A DNA stretch of 64,000 nt from Capnocytophaga cynodegmi DSM 19736 (lineage in GTDB: Bacteria > Bacteroidota > Bacteroidia > Flavobacteriales > Flavobacteriaceae), in assembly GCF_000379185.1 (NCBI RefSeq), contig NZ_KB900706.1, positions 1 through 64,000 on the forward strand, read 5' to 3'. Of the stretch, positions 26,885-36,400 are shown in pieces (the first letter of the stretch is position 1; the number at the start of each line of letters is the position of its first letter). Made by a program: the position numbers and the translations under genes. The notes under the pieces are model-generated. The model was not told where the DNA came from and made no database searches. It saw only the letters and a program-made list of their open reading frames with translations.

Positions 26885-28573
26885 ATGTTAGAGGAATTAA
26901 AAGAACAAAAATCAAATAATTTTATTGAAAATATTATTGAAGAAGATTTAGCAAATGGATTTTCTTCCAGCAAGTTGCGTTTTCGTTTCCCACCAGAGCC
27001 TAATGGCTATTTGCACATTGGTCACGCTAGTTCAATATGTTTGAACTTCGGATTGGGGTTGCGTTATCAATCGCCTGTAAATCTGCGGTTTGATGATACC
27101 AACCCGTCCAAAGAAGAACAAGAATACGTTGATGCTATCAAACGCGATGTGGAATGGCTCGGATTTGAGTGGGACAGAGAGTGTTATGCTTCCGATTACT
27201 TCCAAGAACTGTACGATTGGGCGGTGCAGCTCATCAAACAAGGAAAAGCCTATGTAGATGGGCAAACTTCCGAGGAAATCGCCAAACAAAAAGGAACGCC
27301 TACCCAAGCGGGTACTGAAAGTCCGTATCGAAATACTTCCGTTGAGGAAAATTTGCAACTTTTCGAACGAATGAAGAACGGCGAATTTGAAAACGGAAAA
27401 TACGTGCTTCGTGCCAAAATCGATATGGCTTCGCCTAATATGTTGATGCGTGACCCAATCATCTACCGAATTATGCATTCAAGTCATCATCGCACTGGAA
27501 ATCAGTGGTGTATCTATCCGATGTACGACTGGGCTCACGGCGAAAGCGATTATTTGGAGCAAATTTCGCACTCCATTTGTACGCTTGAGTTTTTGCCACA
27601 TCGCGAATTGTACGACTGGTTTTTAGACCAAATTATTGACAAAGATAAAGTCCGCCCCAAACAGCGTGAGTTTGCTCGTCGGAACCTATCGCATACCGTT
27701 GTGAGCAAACGAAAATTGTTGCAATTGGTCAACGAAAAACACGTTTCAGGTTGGGACGACCCGCGTATGCCCACCATATCAGGCTTACGCAGAAGAGGTT
27801 ACACGCCCGAGTCTATCCGAAAATTTGCTGACACCATCGGAATTGCCAAACGCGAAAATTTGATAGATGTTTCATTATTAGAGTTTTGCATTCGCGAGGA
27901 TTTGAACAGAAAGGCAAATCGCGTAATGGCAGTGCTTGATCCTGTTAAAGTGGTGATTACCAATTATCCTGAAGGAAAAGAAGAATGGTTAGATGCTGAA
28001 AATAATCCCGAAGAAGAGGTATTAACCTTCCGAAAAGTGCCTTTTTCGAGAGAAATTTATATCGAAAGGGAAGATTTTAGAGAAGAAGCCAACAACAAAT
28101 TTTTCCGATTGAAATTAGGTGGGGAAGTTCGCTTAAAAAATGCGTATATCATTAAGGCAGAAAGTGTTGTAAAAGATGAAAACGGAAATATTACCGAAAT
28201 TCATTGTACATATGACCCCGATAGCCGTAGTGGAAGCGGTACGGAGGCGAGTAAACGCAAAGTGAAAGGTACATTGCATTGGGTATCAGTTCCTCACGCA
28301 TTGGAGGCGGAGGCACGTATTTACGATCGATTATTCACCGTTGCCGAACCTGACCGTCAAGAAAAGGACTTTTTGGAGTACGTAAATCCCGATTCACTTA
28401 AAGTTACAACCGCTTATGTGGAACCGAGTTTGAAAGATGCTAAAGTAGGCGAAGGTTTTCAATTCCAACGATTGGGTTATTTCAGTCTTGACCCTGATTC
28501 AACTGCTGAAAAATTAGTTTTCAATAAAACCGTTGGACTGAAAGATACTTGGGCGAAGGTAGAAGAGAAATAA
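26885..28573 (+). CDS. glnS: Glutamine--tRNA ligase
   Basis: A 562-residue class I synthetase that charges tRNA-Gln directly. The HIGH motif is HIGH (44-47) in [13 protein letters not shown], and the KMSKS-type motif is VVSKRKL (about 271). [16 protein letters not shown] and [17 protein letters not shown] are typical of GlnRS. The C-terminal beta-barrel anticodon domains are complete. The start MLEELKEQ is preferred because the -7 box (26857-26864) lies inside the 11-codon extension that a start at 26852 would add. Confidence 0.96.
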   Translation: MLEELKEQKSNNFIENIIEEDLANGFSSSKLRFRFPPEPNGYLHIGHASSICLNFGLGLRYQSPVNLRFDDTNPSKEEQEYVDAIKRDVEWLGFEWDRECYASDYFQELYDWAVQLIKQGKAYVDGQTSEEIAKQKGTPTQAGTESPYRNTSVEENLQLFERMKNGEFENGKYVLRAKIDMASPNMLMRDPIIYRIMHSSHHRTGNQWCIYPMYDWAHGESDYLEQISHSICTLEFLPHRELYDWFLDQIIDKDKVRPKQREFARRNLSHTVVSKRKLLQLVNEKHVSGWDDPRMPTISGLRRRGYTPESIRKFADTIGIAKRENLIDVSLLEFCIREDLNRKANRVMAVLDPVKVVITNYPEGKEEWLDAENNPEEEVLTFRKVPFSREIYIEREDFREEANNKFFRLKLGGEVRLKNAYIIKAESVVKDENGNITEIHCTYDPDSRSGSGTEASKRKVKGTLHWVSVPHALEAEARIYDRLFTVAEPDRQEKDFLEYVNPDSLKVTTAYVEPSLKDAKVGEGFQFQRLGYFSLDPDSTAEKLVFNKTVGLKDTWAKVEEK

Positions 28574-28626
28574 TGATTTAGGTAAGGGCAAAAACTTGCC
28601 CTTGTATTTTATAAAAATATTTAAAA

Positions 28627-29334
28627 ATGAAACATAAAATTTACGTATTTGTCTGTTTTATAGGGTGCCTCATTTTGGCTTCGTGCAGTACTATGAAGCT
28701 AAAGGATGGAAGAAAAAATACAACTCAAATGGGGCAAATAGAAGAAGTAGCTATGATTGCCCAGAATGAGAACATACAACATCATTCTCGAAAAATAGGA
28801 CATTTTATCTTAAAAGAGGATTTTAACATAGAATGGAAAAATCTTAGGAAAAAAATGACTGACTTTGCCAATGAAAATGGAGGGAATTTGTTTGAAATAT
28901 CTGAAATTGGCTTCGGAAAGAAAGGACATGTTTTTTATGTGGAAGGAGAATTGTATTACAACGAAAATCTGGGAGAAATTCGTTCTCAATTCAATGAAAA
29001 TTGTGCTATACACATTATTCGTCCGAGCTTCGGGAATCCTTTAGGTTCAACCTTCACCATAAATATTGAAATTGATGGAGATAAATATGAAAAAGTGTCT
29101 CACAAACAGAAACCTATTAAAAAGGAATTTTCCGATTGTGATAAAGAGGTGGAAATTTTCACCAACAAAAGCAGGAATGTAGTAAAGCTTAATGGAACTC
29201 CAAAATATTATTTCGTTGCACGGGAAGGAGGAATGATGGCTACTGCAGGGGGTGTGGGAATCAGTGTTGGGGGAGTTACCTTAACAGAGATAGAAGACAA
29301 AGATTTTGGAAGAGTTATGATGTATCAGTATTAA
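28627..29334 (+). CDS. Lipoprotein of unknown function
   Basis: A 235-residue lipoprotein with lipobox ILASC (Cys about 20). The N-terminal half (about 30-120) alternates helices and strands (FENGG-type turn at ANENGGNLFEISEIGFG). The C-terminus contains an unusually Gly-rich stretch, REGGMMATAGGVGISVGGVT, followed by a short acidic tail. No family is recognised. It lies 53 bases after glnS, possibly by read-through, and upstream of a long bidirectional hairpin. Confidence 0.65.
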   Translation: MKHKIYVFVCFIGCLILASCSTMKLKDGRKNTTQMGQIEEVAMIAQNENIQHHSRKIGHFILKEDFNIEWKNLRKKMTDFANENGGNLFEISEIGFGKKGHVFYVEGELYYNENLGEIRSQFNENCAIHIIRPSFGNPLGSTFTINIEIDGDKYEKVSHKQKPIKKEFSDCDKEVEIFTNKSRNVVKLNGTPKYYFVAREGGMMATAGGVGISVGGVTLTEIEDKDFGRVMMYQY

Positions 29335-29440
29335 TTCTTTCAGGAGATTTTATAACAGATTTTATGTGCTAATGTCCATAGAGAAAACAAGATTTTATCT
29401 TATTCTTAATCGTATTTCCTTCAAAAAAATAAAAAGAAAG

Positions 29441-29484
29441 AAAACAACGACCAAAATCAACTGATTTTGGTCGTTGTTTATTTT
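29441..29484. terminator. Long perfect hairpin, terminator
   Basis: Arms of 17 bases, AACAACGACCAAAATCA (29443-29459) and its exact complement (29462-29478), are flanked by an A run and a T run. No convergent gene is present here, so the unusual length of the stem is notable. Confidence 0.8.
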
Positions 29485-29541
29485 TAAAAGAGAGTGATTT
29501 TTTCATTTTTATTAAAAAAGTTAGTTGAAAGGCTTGATAAA

Positions 29542-29572
29542 TTGCCAAAAATCAAAAATGAAACTATATTTG
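29542..29572 (+). promoter_or_regulatory. pldA promoter
   Basis: TTG at 29542-29544, 20-base spacer, TATATTTG at 29565-29572. A good match to the Bacteroidota consensus. The transcript would have a leader of about 75 bases. Confidence 0.75.
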
Positions 29573-29653
29573 CCCGCTTAATATCTATTTCTGCAAAAAG
29601 GAATTAGATATATTTTTTGTTTTTAATGTTTAAGAAAATACAGAATTTAAAAA

Positions 29654-30580
29654 ATGAGAAAATTACTTTTTACGTCGTTTTTAATTGTTGGTTCTATTTT
29701 GGTTAGTTATGCTCAGGAAACAGAACTTCCTCAGCCTAAGGAGTTAAATAAAGAGTTGAAACACGGACGATTAGGACGTACACTCTCACAAATGTTTGAA
29801 ATTAGTGATGACGACCAAAAAGGAATGTTTCGACCGACTTCCTATAAGCCGATGTATGTGATTCCGTTTCGGTGGACAGATAAATTTAACAGGCAGCCAA
29901 CAAATTTTAACTCAAATAGAGGAAATCCGCCATATAGAGACTATCAAAGTGTGGAAGCAAAGTTTCAAGTTAGTATAAAAACGAAAGTCTGGCAAGACGT
30001 CCTTTGGGGCAAAGGTGATTTGTGGGTTGGATTTACACAACAGGCTTACTGGCAAGTGTTTAATGCGGAACTTTCTCGCCCTTTTCGTGAAATTAATTAC
30101 GAGCCTGAAATAATGTATATTATGCCTTTGAATCTCTCTGCTGGGGATTTTAAATGGCGAATGCTTGGACTTTCTGTCAATCACCAATCTAATGGAAAAG
30201 AGCAATTATATTCTCGCAGTTGGAACAGGGTGATATTAATGACGGCTTTTGAGTGGGATGAATTCATTTTTTTAGCTAATTTCTGGAGGAGATTTTCTGA
30301 GAAAAATGATGAAGATGATAATCCCGAAATAGAAAATTACATCGGGCGTTCTGAGTTTAACCTTTATTACAGCACGTCGCGTAATATTTTTCATTTGATG
30401 TTTCGTAATAATCTTAATTTCAACAAAAACAGAGGATTTGCAGAATTGACCTATACACATCGTTTCAATTCAGGATTAAGGCTTTTTGCCCAACTTTCCC
30501 ACGGATATGGAGATTCACTTATCGAATACAATCACAAACAAACAACCATTGGAGTGGGAGTGTCATTGTTTGAATTTTAA
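29654..30580 (+). CDS. pldA: Outer-membrane phospholipase A
   Basis: A 308-residue outer-membrane beta-barrel enzyme that hydrolyses acyl esters of phospholipids. A signal peptide (about 1-20, VSYAQ) precedes a short helical segment and a 12-strand barrel with alternating aromatic strands, ending in a terminal Phe (VSLFEF). The catalytic motif is NHQSNGK (His about 176, Ser about 178), and the calcium-site-like motif is GYGDSLIEYN near the end. Both match OMPLA. It is transcribed alone from the promoter at 29542. Confidence 0.92.
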   Translation: MRKLLFTSFLIVGSILVSYAQETELPQPKELNKELKHGRLGRTLSQMFEISDDDQKGMFRPTSYKPMYVIPFRWTDKFNRQPTNFNSNRGNPPYRDYQSVEAKFQVSIKTKVWQDVLWGKGDLWVGFTQQAYWQVFNAELSRPFREINYEPEIMYIMPLNLSAGDFKWRMLGLSVNHQSNGKEQLYSRSWNRVILMTAFEWDEFIFLANFWRRFSEKNDEDDNPEIENYIGRSEFNLYYSTSRNIFHLMFRNNLNFNKNRGFAELTYTHRFNSGLRLFAQLSHGYGDSLIEYNHKQTTIGVGVSLFEF

Positions 30581-30706
30581 CAGAAGTATTGAGTTTTTTG
30601 AATGTAGGAATTTTTAGACTAAATCCCCAAAAAGTGAAATTGTAATGAGAGCGTTTTTCTCTAAAAGAATTCAAAAAAAGATTTAATGATACATTAAAAA
30701 AATGCG

Positions 30707-30714
30707 TATTTTTG
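30707..30714 (+). promoter_or_regulatory. -7 promoter box of YfcC-type gene
   Basis: TATTTTTG, 22 bases before the start codon at 30737. Confidence 0.6.
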
Positions 30715-30736
30715 TCGCCCCAAAACGATTGGTAGT

Positions 30737-32230
30737 ATGAAACGATTTTTAAAATTTCCGACGCCCTATACGGTGTTGATGATTGTTATTGTTATTGCGG
30801 CAGGATTGACTTTTTTGTTGCCTTCGGGTAAGTACGATACGCTTTCTTACGATAGTGTACAGAATGTATTTGTTATAAACTCGAAGGGAGAAACGCAAAC
30901 CTTACCAGCCACACAGCAAACCCTGACCGAAAAGAATATTTCCATCAGTATTGAAAAGTTCAAAGAAGGAAAAATTAAAAAACCAGTTTCTATTCCAAAT
31001 ACGTACAAGCAAGATGAAGCCAAACCGCAAGGTTTTTTAGAAATCCTTTATGCCCCGATTAAGGGAATTTACGATACGATTGATATTATTTTGTTCGTAT
31101 TGGTTTTGGGTGGCTTTATCGGAATTTTTAATAGCTCGGGGACGCTGAATGAAGGGGTTGGTTATCTGGCTTACAGGCTGAAAGGCAGAGAAGGAATTCT
31201 CATTATTTTAGTGTTTACGCTCATCGCTTTAGGGGGGACTTTTTTCGGTTTGGCAGAAGAAACACTCGCCTTTTATCCGATGCTTATTCCTGTGTTTTTG
31301 GCGGCAGGATACGATTTGATGGTCCCTCTGGCTGTGATTTATCTGGGTTCGTGTGTAGGGACGATGGCTTCGACAGTAAATCCGTTTTCGGTTATTATCG
31401 CCTCTGATGCAGTAGGAGTTGATTGGACAACAGGGCTGGTAACACGTCTTGTAATGCTTGTACTTTCAACTGTAATTAGCTTGGTATACATTATTCGCTA
31501 TGCAGAAAAGGTAAAACGCAACCCACAAGCATCGGTCGCGTATGGTGCATCACTTCCTGAATCGTTACATAATGAAAAAGCAGTTCCTGTGGAGCGACTT
31601 AAGTTATCAAGTAAACTTTTGCTTGTTGTTTTTGGGTTGTCTTTTCTGGTGATGATTCTCGGTGTTTCCCAATGGGGTTGGTGGTTTGAGGAGATGACGG
31701 CTTTATTTTTAGTTGCTTCTGTAATCATTGCTATTTTGCAACGTACGGGCGAAGAACAATCGATCGCTCATTTTTTGACAGGTGCGAAAGATTTACTGGG
31801 TGTGGCTTTTATCATTGGGATTGCCCGAGGAGTTACTTTCATTCTTAATGACGGACAAATCTCAGATACGATTCTTTATTACTCGTCGAACTTAGTAAGC
31901 GGAATGTCTCCTGCGTTGTTTTTGCCCGTGTTGATGTTTATTTTCGTAATACTTACCTTGTTTATTGCTTCTTCATCAGGAATGGCAGTAGTAACGATGC
32001 CTATTATGGGTGGATTAGCATCAGTGGTGGGAGTAGAGGGGCAAAGCGTGGTAAATGCTTATCTATTTGGAATGGGATTGATGAGTTTTATTACCCCAAC
32101 GGGACTAATTTTGCCTTCACTTGCAATGGTAAACCTCAACTATAAACAATGGTTGCGGTTTGTGTCGCCTTTGATGCTTATTTTGGTGGTTTTAGCCATT
32201 GGTGTTTTATTGGTGGAATATTATTTGTAG
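30737..32230 (+). CDS. YfcC-family membrane carrier
   Basis: A 497-residue inner-membrane transporter of the YfcC (DcuC/ArsB-like, PF03606-type) family. It has about 11-12 helices, with the first at 12-30 followed by a soluble loop (about 33-90). The family motifs GTFFGLAEETLAFYPMLIP (about 168) and YLGSCVGTMASTVNPFSVI (about 198) are seen, with the matching second-half segment MGGLASVVGVEGQSVVNAYL and FITPTGLILPSLAM. Relatives carry dicarboxylates or basic amino acids such as arginine/ornithine. The substrate here is unknown. Confidence 0.88.
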   Translation: MKRFLKFPTPYTVLMIVIVIAAGLTFLLPSGKYDTLSYDSVQNVFVINSKGETQTLPATQQTLTEKNISISIEKFKEGKIKKPVSIPNTYKQDEAKPQGFLEILYAPIKGIYDTIDIILFVLVLGGFIGIFNSSGTLNEGVGYLAYRLKGREGILIILVFTLIALGGTFFGLAEETLAFYPMLIPVFLAAGYDLMVPLAVIYLGSCVGTMASTVNPFSVIIASDAVGVDWTTGLVTRLVMLVLSTVISLVYIIRYAEKVKRNPQASVAYGASLPESLHNEKAVPVERLKLSSKLLLVVFGLSFLVMILGVSQWGWWFEEMTALFLVASVIIAILQRTGEEQSIAHFLTGAKDLLGVAFIIGIARGVTFILNDGQISDTILYYSSNLVSGMSPALFLPVLMFIFVILTLFIASSSGMAVVTMPIMGGLASVVGVEGQSVVNAYLFGMGLMSFITPTGLILPSLAMVNLNYKQWLRFVSPLMLILVVLAIGVLLVEYYL

Positions 32231-32243
32231 ATAAGCAATAGAA

Positions 32244-32281
32244 AGAGAGATGATTTCAGAATTCTGAAATTATTTCTCTCT
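32244..32281. repeat. Inverted repeat, possible terminator
   Basis: AGAGAGA..ATTTCAG at 32244-32259 pairs with CTGAAAT..TCTCTCT at 32264-32281, with an AATT centre. It lacks a T run, so termination is uncertain. It follows the YfcC-type gene. Confidence 0.5.
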
Positions 32282-32326
32282 GTAAAAATCAAAGATAATT
32301 TTCTTGTTTTGATAGGAAATAAGTCA

Positions 32327-32361
32327 AAAAAAATTCCCAAAGTATATTTTGGGAGTTTTTT
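32327..32361. terminator. Bidirectional terminator
   Basis: TTCCCAAA pairs with TTTGGGA around a 6-7-base loop, with an A run on the left and a T run on the right. It lies between the convergent YfcC-type and DUF302 genes. Confidence 0.8.
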
Positions 32362-32380
32362 ATTTGAAAAATTGTTTGTT

Positions 32381-32848
32381 TTATTGGTAATTTTTATTTC
32401 CTGAAGCCTCTTTTACAATGTTCTCCATTAGTTTTTGCATCTTTTCCAAAATGGCTGTGTTTTTTAAGGGATATTTGTCTGCTAAAAGTTTTACATTCGT
32501 AAAGACCAATGATGTTTTTTGCTGATTGTCCTCAACAACAGCAATTTTTAGTGGTAATTCTAAAGCTATATTAGGATTATCAAGCATTAATAATGTTCCC
32601 ACTTTTGGATTTCCGAATACAATTACATTGCTTTTAGGCATTTTCATTTCAGATTTTGTTGCATTTTGCTGATGGTCAAAATTTGCAAAAATAGTCAGTT
32701 GTTTTTCTTTTAAAGATTGTAGCAAACGATTTAACGTTGTGTCAAAATCATATTTACTTACCACTGACTGAACTTCCTTTTGGTTATTTTGTCCGTGCAG
32801 ATTCAGGAAGGAAAATAATAATAGAAAAATAAAATAGATTTTTTTCAT
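32381..32848 (-). CDS. DUF302 domain protein, exported
   Basis: A 155-residue protein with an N-terminal signal peptide (about 1-20, LNLHGQ) and a DUF302 domain (about 25-150): FDTTLNRLLQSLKEKQLTIF, NVIVFGNPKVGTLLML and LELPLKIAVVEDNQQKTSL. DUF302 domains are small alpha/beta dimers of unknown function, in some cases linked to oxidative stress. It is monocistronic, with TACTTTTG at 32877-32884 as its -7 box and a shared terminator. Confidence 0.88.
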   Translation of the reverse strand: MKKIYFIFLLLFSFLNLHGQNNQKEVQSVVSKYDFDTTLNRLLQSLKEKQLTIFANFDHQQNATKSEMKMPKSNVIVFGNPKVGTLLMLDNPNIALELPLKIAVVEDNQQKTSLVFTNVKLLADKYPLKNTAILEKMQKLMENIVKEASGNKNYQ

Positions 32849-32876
32849 AGTTGAAACAAAGTAAAAGTGAATACCG

Positions 32877-32884
32877 CAAAAGTA
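32877..32884 (-). promoter_or_regulatory. -7 promoter box of DUF302 gene
   Basis: TACTTTTG on the minus strand, 28 bases before the start codon. Confidence 0.6.
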
Positions 32885-33001
32885 AACAAAATTAAATAAT
32901 CAATAACTTTAAAAGTAATTTATTAGTGATAACCTTTTATGATTGTTTCGGTGTAAATTATTGGGAATGATGATATTCCTAAAAATAGAGAGTGAAGAAA
33001 T

Positions 33002-33031
33002 AAAAATGCGACCCCAAATTAGGTCGCATTT
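33002..33031 (-). terminator. Terminator of lipoprotein gene
   Basis: AAATGCGACC pairs perfectly with GGTCGCATTT around an 8-base loop, and on the minus strand TTTTTATTT follows. It starts 4 bases after the stop codon of the gene at 33035. Confidence 0.85.
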
Positions 33032-33034
33032 ATG

Positions 33035-34201
33035 CTATTCATATGTGATTTTATATGTAGTTTCAGCCTTTTGGATATTGGCAGTACTTGCAGTGTGAAT
33101 TTTCGTCAGGTTTGTGAATGTTTTTTCTTCCCCATTGAGTGTATATGTGAAATCGTATTTTTCTATTTCGTCATACGGCACATAATCAGTTCCGTTTATG
33201 TTTGCTCTTTCGTGTTTACGGATAACTAAAACAAATTGATGTACATTTCCTAAACTCGAATTTGAAAGGACTTGATACGTTCGTTCTTTTTCTATTCTAT
33301 TATCAATCTGTTCGATAGTTTCCTGAACTTCATTCCATATTTCATTGATTTTTTCTACATCACTATCGGCATAATTGGTTTCTTTTACTTGTTTTGAATA
33401 GTAGTGTAAAAATCTTTTTTCTTTTATTTCCGAAATATACCCATCGTTATAAACATATTCAAAATCACGTTCCGATTTGCTGTATTTTACAGCATTATTT
33501 TCTTCTTTTACAATTGATTTTATCAAATTCTTAGTTGGTTTTCCCCAGTTTAAGGGATATGAGTCTTTGAAATAATTGAAATATCCCAGAGCCCAATTGT
33601 CATTTAGGAAAAAACTTGGTGAAAATTGATTTTTATTATCTGTTTCGTAGTAATCGTATTTGGTAATTTCTTTGCCATTGGTCATTCTTATCATATTTTC
33701 GTTGTCCCAATGATATTTGTGGTTGCCATTACTTGTTAGTTGTTGCTCATTATTATATCCAAATTCGGAAACGATTAACGAATCTTGTTGTTCATATTCT
33801 TTCTTGATGATATTAGCTTGGTCGTTCAATGAAAAGGTAACCTCTCTTTCTTCCTCTCCTTCCGTTATTTTTGCAAGAATGTTTTTGCCCTCATAGCTTA
33901 TTTGAGAAGAATAGAACTGCTCATTACCCTTAGTGATTGCCACATTTGTTATCTGATTGTTTGTGTAGGTGAAGTATGTTTTGTAATTTTCTGTTACAGA
34001 AACTTCTGATTCAATCTCATCATCATAAAAATATTTCGTAGAAGCAGTTTGTATTTCCTTTATTTTTCTTTCGGCTTTTGGGTTTAAGGTAGGATTTTCT
34101 GTCTGTTGTTGCTGTTTTATTTCAGGATTGTTATTTTCCTTTTCACAAGAAGCTACAAATAAACCACTAACCAAAATTCCGCATAAAAATCTCTTTCTCA
34201 T
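33035..34201 (-). CDS. Lipoprotein with YD-like repeats, unknown
   Basis: A 388-residue lipoprotein with lipobox FVASC (Cys about 19) and a Gln/Asn-rich linker. The body has short beta repeats with the rhythm 'Y..N.Q.TNV...' (YKTYFTYTNNQITNVAITKG; SEFGYNNEQQLTSNGNHKYH), which recalls the DUF4595 and YD/RHS-like strand repeats of many Bacteroidota lipoproteins. No toxin or enzyme motif is visible. It has its own promoter (TACTTTTG, 34228-34235) and terminator. Confidence 0.65.
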   Translation of the reverse strand: MRKRFLCGILVSGLFVASCEKENNNPEIKQQQQTENPTLNPKAERKIKEIQTASTKYFYDDEIESEVSVTENYKTYFTYTNNQITNVAITKGNEQFYSSQISYEGKNILAKITEGEEEREVTFSLNDQANIIKKEYEQQDSLIVSEFGYNNEQQLTSNGNHKYHWDNENMIRMTNGKEITKYDYYETDNKNQFSPSFFLNDNWALGYFNYFKDSYPLNWGKPTKNLIKSIVKEENNAVKYSKSERDFEYVYNDGYISEIKEKRFLHYYSKQVKETNYADSDVEKINEIWNEVQETIEQIDNRIEKERTYQVLSNSSLGNVHQFVLVIRKHERANINGTDYVPYDEIEKYDFTYTLNGEEKTFTNLTKIHTASTANIQKAETTYKITYE

Positions 34202-34227
34202 TATTCAATATTTTTTTAAAACGCTGA

Positions 34228-34235
34228 CAAAAGTA
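34228..34235 (-). promoter_or_regulatory. -7 promoter box of lipoprotein gene
   Basis: TACTTTTG on the minus strand, 26 bases before the start codon at 34201. Confidence 0.6.
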
Positions 34236-34391
34236 CATTTGTTTTTTTAGAAAAGAAAGAAAATATTAACGGAAAACTAAATATTAACAAATTTTTATGA
34301 GAAATCAATTAGGAAATAATTTTCACAATTTTATGAATTGAAATAGAGCATAATATATAATGGATTTTTTACAGAAGTTTTTTTATGTTAT

Positions 34392-35522
34392 TTAAAATTC
34401 AATGTTATCAGCGATGTTGCCACCGTTTTCTTCAGCGAATTTTTTGGCATATTCTTTTTGCTTTTGTTGCTGATACGGAAGCATATTAATCATATTGCTC
34501 ATCCACTTCATTGCCACACTTTGGAAATCACCGAGCGAGATTCCGTAATTGTCCTCAATCCATTTTGCTCCGTCTAGTCCAGCTTCGTAAGCGGCTTGTC
34601 TTGCTCCACAAAGTTCGTAATAAAACTTCTCATCGGTGGAAATTCGAGTCAGATAGTCCTCATTGGATTGGCTGTTAGTTTGTTTACCAAGTTTTGGATG
34701 TAAGTGTGCCTGTCCGAAATATTGCCCGTAAAGAGACATAACCACGAAAGAAGTGTCCTGTTGCATTCGTTTTATCCAAAGCTGATTGGCTTCGTCCCAT
34801 ACTGGAAGCTCAATGCCTAACCTTTTACAAACTTGTTCATCAGTCATTCCGTTTGCCATATTAGCAGCGGCGGCAGCGTAATCCTCAAGTGAAACACCGT
34901 GAATGGGTTGTAGAAGTGGATTGTTAGTATCGTGCTTCATATTCATAAACGGATTGACAAATCCGCCGTAGTTAACAGAGGGTTCGTCGTCGTAATCATC
35001 ATCTTCTTCATCGTCTGCTTCATATCCGTGTCGTTCAAGAAATTCATCACTGAAACGATTTAGCTTATCCATATTTTTTTGGATACGTTTGTTATTTTCA
35101 TTCAATTGAGCTTGTTCCTCAGGTGTACCTCGTTTTCCTTCAGTTCGTAGTTGGATAAGAATTTTGTAACCATTATCCATTAACTCGTCATAGAACAGGA
35201 AGAATTTGATAGCAGCTTCAATAAATGAATTGTCGCCTTCGTATGCTCCAAGCTGCTTTACTTCATTGATATAATGTTGCAAATCTTTTTTCCACTGCAA
35301 ACGCACTTTTTCGGCACGAATATAATCTTTATCGTCCATTGCATCATTCATATCTTCCATATTATAATCGCATTTATTGATGATACAAATGATTTCGTTG
35401 TTGTATTCTACTTCGTCATCAAAAGTTCCTTTGGCGTAATACACACCTTCTTCCTCGTTCCAGCCTCCTTGAAAGGATTTTTCTTCTTCTTTTCTTGGTT
35501 TGTTAAAAAATTTTCCGAACAT
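34392..35522 (-). CDS. DUF6620-type two-domain protein
   Basis: A 376-residue soluble protein. The N-terminal domain (about 1-170: GGWNEEEGVYYAKGTFDDEV, NMEDMNDAMDDKDYIRAEKV, EGKRGTPEEQAQLNENNK) is shared with the gene at 40317. After an acidic linker comes a second domain (about 205-376: HGVSLEDYAAAAANMANGMT, FGQAHLHPKLG) that I associate with DUF6620. A longer frame reaches 35675, but the -7 box at 35546-35553 lies upstream of the ATG at 35522 (MFGKFFNKP), so that start is used. It is driven by operator site 1. Role unknown. Confidence 0.7.
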   Translation of the reverse strand: MFGKFFNKPRKEEEKSFQGGWNEEEGVYYAKGTFDDEVEYNNEIICIINKCDYNMEDMNDAMDDKDYIRAEKVRLQWKKDLQHYINEVKQLGAYEGDNSFIEAAIKFFLFYDELMDNGYKILIQLRTEGKRGTPEEQAQLNENNKRIQKNMDKLNRFSDEFLERHGYEADDEEDDDYDDEPSVNYGGFVNPFMNMKHDTNNPLLQPIHGVSLEDYAAAAANMANGMTDEQVCKRLGIELPVWDEANQLWIKRMQQDTSFVVMSLYGQYFGQAHLHPKLGKQTNSQSNEDYLTRISTDEKFYYELCGARQAAYEAGLDGAKWIEDNYGISLGDFQSVAMKWMSNMINMLPYQQQKQKEYAKKFAEENGGNIADNIEF

Positions 35523-35545
35523 ATTGTTTGTTTTATTAATTGATG

Positions 35546-35604
35546 CAAATGTAATAATAACGTCTATTTGTAAATAAAATGTGGTATCTACAAATCGTCT
35601 ACAT
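35546..35604 (-). promoter_or_regulatory. Promoter with tandem TTGTAGAC operator, site 1
   Basis: On the minus strand, ATGTAGAC-GAT-TTGTAGAT (35586-35604) is two direct copies at 11-bp period. Then come 2 variable bases, a 30-base spacer and the -7 box TACATTTG (35546-35553). No -33 TTTG is present. The same spacing is found at three other promoters in the island. Confidence 0.75.
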
Positions 35605-35656
35605 AACAAAAAAATTGATGAATGACAGAAAATAAATAAAAACAACTTTAAAAGAA

Positions 35657-36379
35657 TCACATTTCGTCTTCCCAATTTTCATCATCTTCGTAAGAAATAT
35701 ATGACCATTGCAAGTTCAAGTCTTCTAAAGTATCAAGCAAATTATCAAATTCTTCTTGTTGTGAACTTCCTAAAAATAGAGCTGTAGCCTGTCCTTGCAG
35801 ATTGTTATTAACCTCAAAACTGATACTAATTACTGCAAATTCGTTTTGATAAATTTCTTGCTCCACAAAACTAATTTTTTCAATTTTTTTGAAATTTTCT
35901 CGGACGTATTTCACTGCTTCAGGACTGATATATGAATTTTCTTTAAAAGTATTTCTCAAAGCATTGGCATTATAAGTAAGCCCGCCCAAAACGCCGTTAT
36001 AGATTGCCATATAAAGCCAGAAATCAGAAGTTTTTTGTGTTTGTATTATCCAATTAGGTTTTGCTTCTGAATCATAATTTCCCCACACAGGCGGATTGTC
36101 CAAATGCAAATCATTTTTATGAATTCCCCAAGAAACAACACCTTGATTTTCTTCGTAAAAACAGAGAAAATCTCCAATAAAATGTATTTTTTCAGGAGAA
36201 AATAAATAATTATGCGACTGATTGATACATTCAGTATTTCCAAACTGCAAATAATACTCACGCAGAGTCTTCGGAAATGAAATATTTAAGCGTTTTTCTG
36301 CTAAAAGTAGTTCTTTTTCGGAAAATCCTTTGTATTCGCTTTCTGGAAGTTGGTATATTTTCTTGATTTCTGCTAACAT
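35657..36379 (-). CDS. SUKH (SMI1/KNR4) immunity-type protein
   Basis: A 240-residue soluble protein. The N-terminal SUKH domain (about 15-165) shows the family entry motif LNISFPKTLREYYLQFGN and later NYLFSPEKIHFIGDFLCFYEENQ and VWGNYDSEAKPNWI. SUKH proteins neutralise toxins of polymorphic or contact-dependent systems by direct binding. The C-terminal 75 residues are a further alpha/beta segment ending in an acidic tail (YEDDENWEDEM). It is the last gene of a run of codirectional immunity-type genes, ending upstream of operator site 1. Confidence 0.75.
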   Translation of the reverse strand: MLAEIKKIYQLPESEYKGFSEKELLLAEKRLNISFPKTLREYYLQFGNTECINQSHNYLFSPEKIHFIGDFLCFYEENQGVVSWGIHKNDLHLDNPPVWGNYDSEAKPNWIIQTQKTSDFWLYMAIYNGVLGGLTYNANALRNTFKENSYISPEAVKYVRENFKKIEKISFVEQEIYQNEFAVISISFEVNNNLQGQATALFLGSSQQEEFDNLLDTLEDLNLQWSYISYEDDENWEDEM

Positions 36380-36400
36380 TTAGTATCTATTTACTATTTT

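Noticed and set aside
35523-35675. N-terminal membrane segment for the DUF6620-type protein
   Set aside because: The hydrophobic stretch arises from translating promoter DNA that includes the -7 box and the TTGTAGAC operator.
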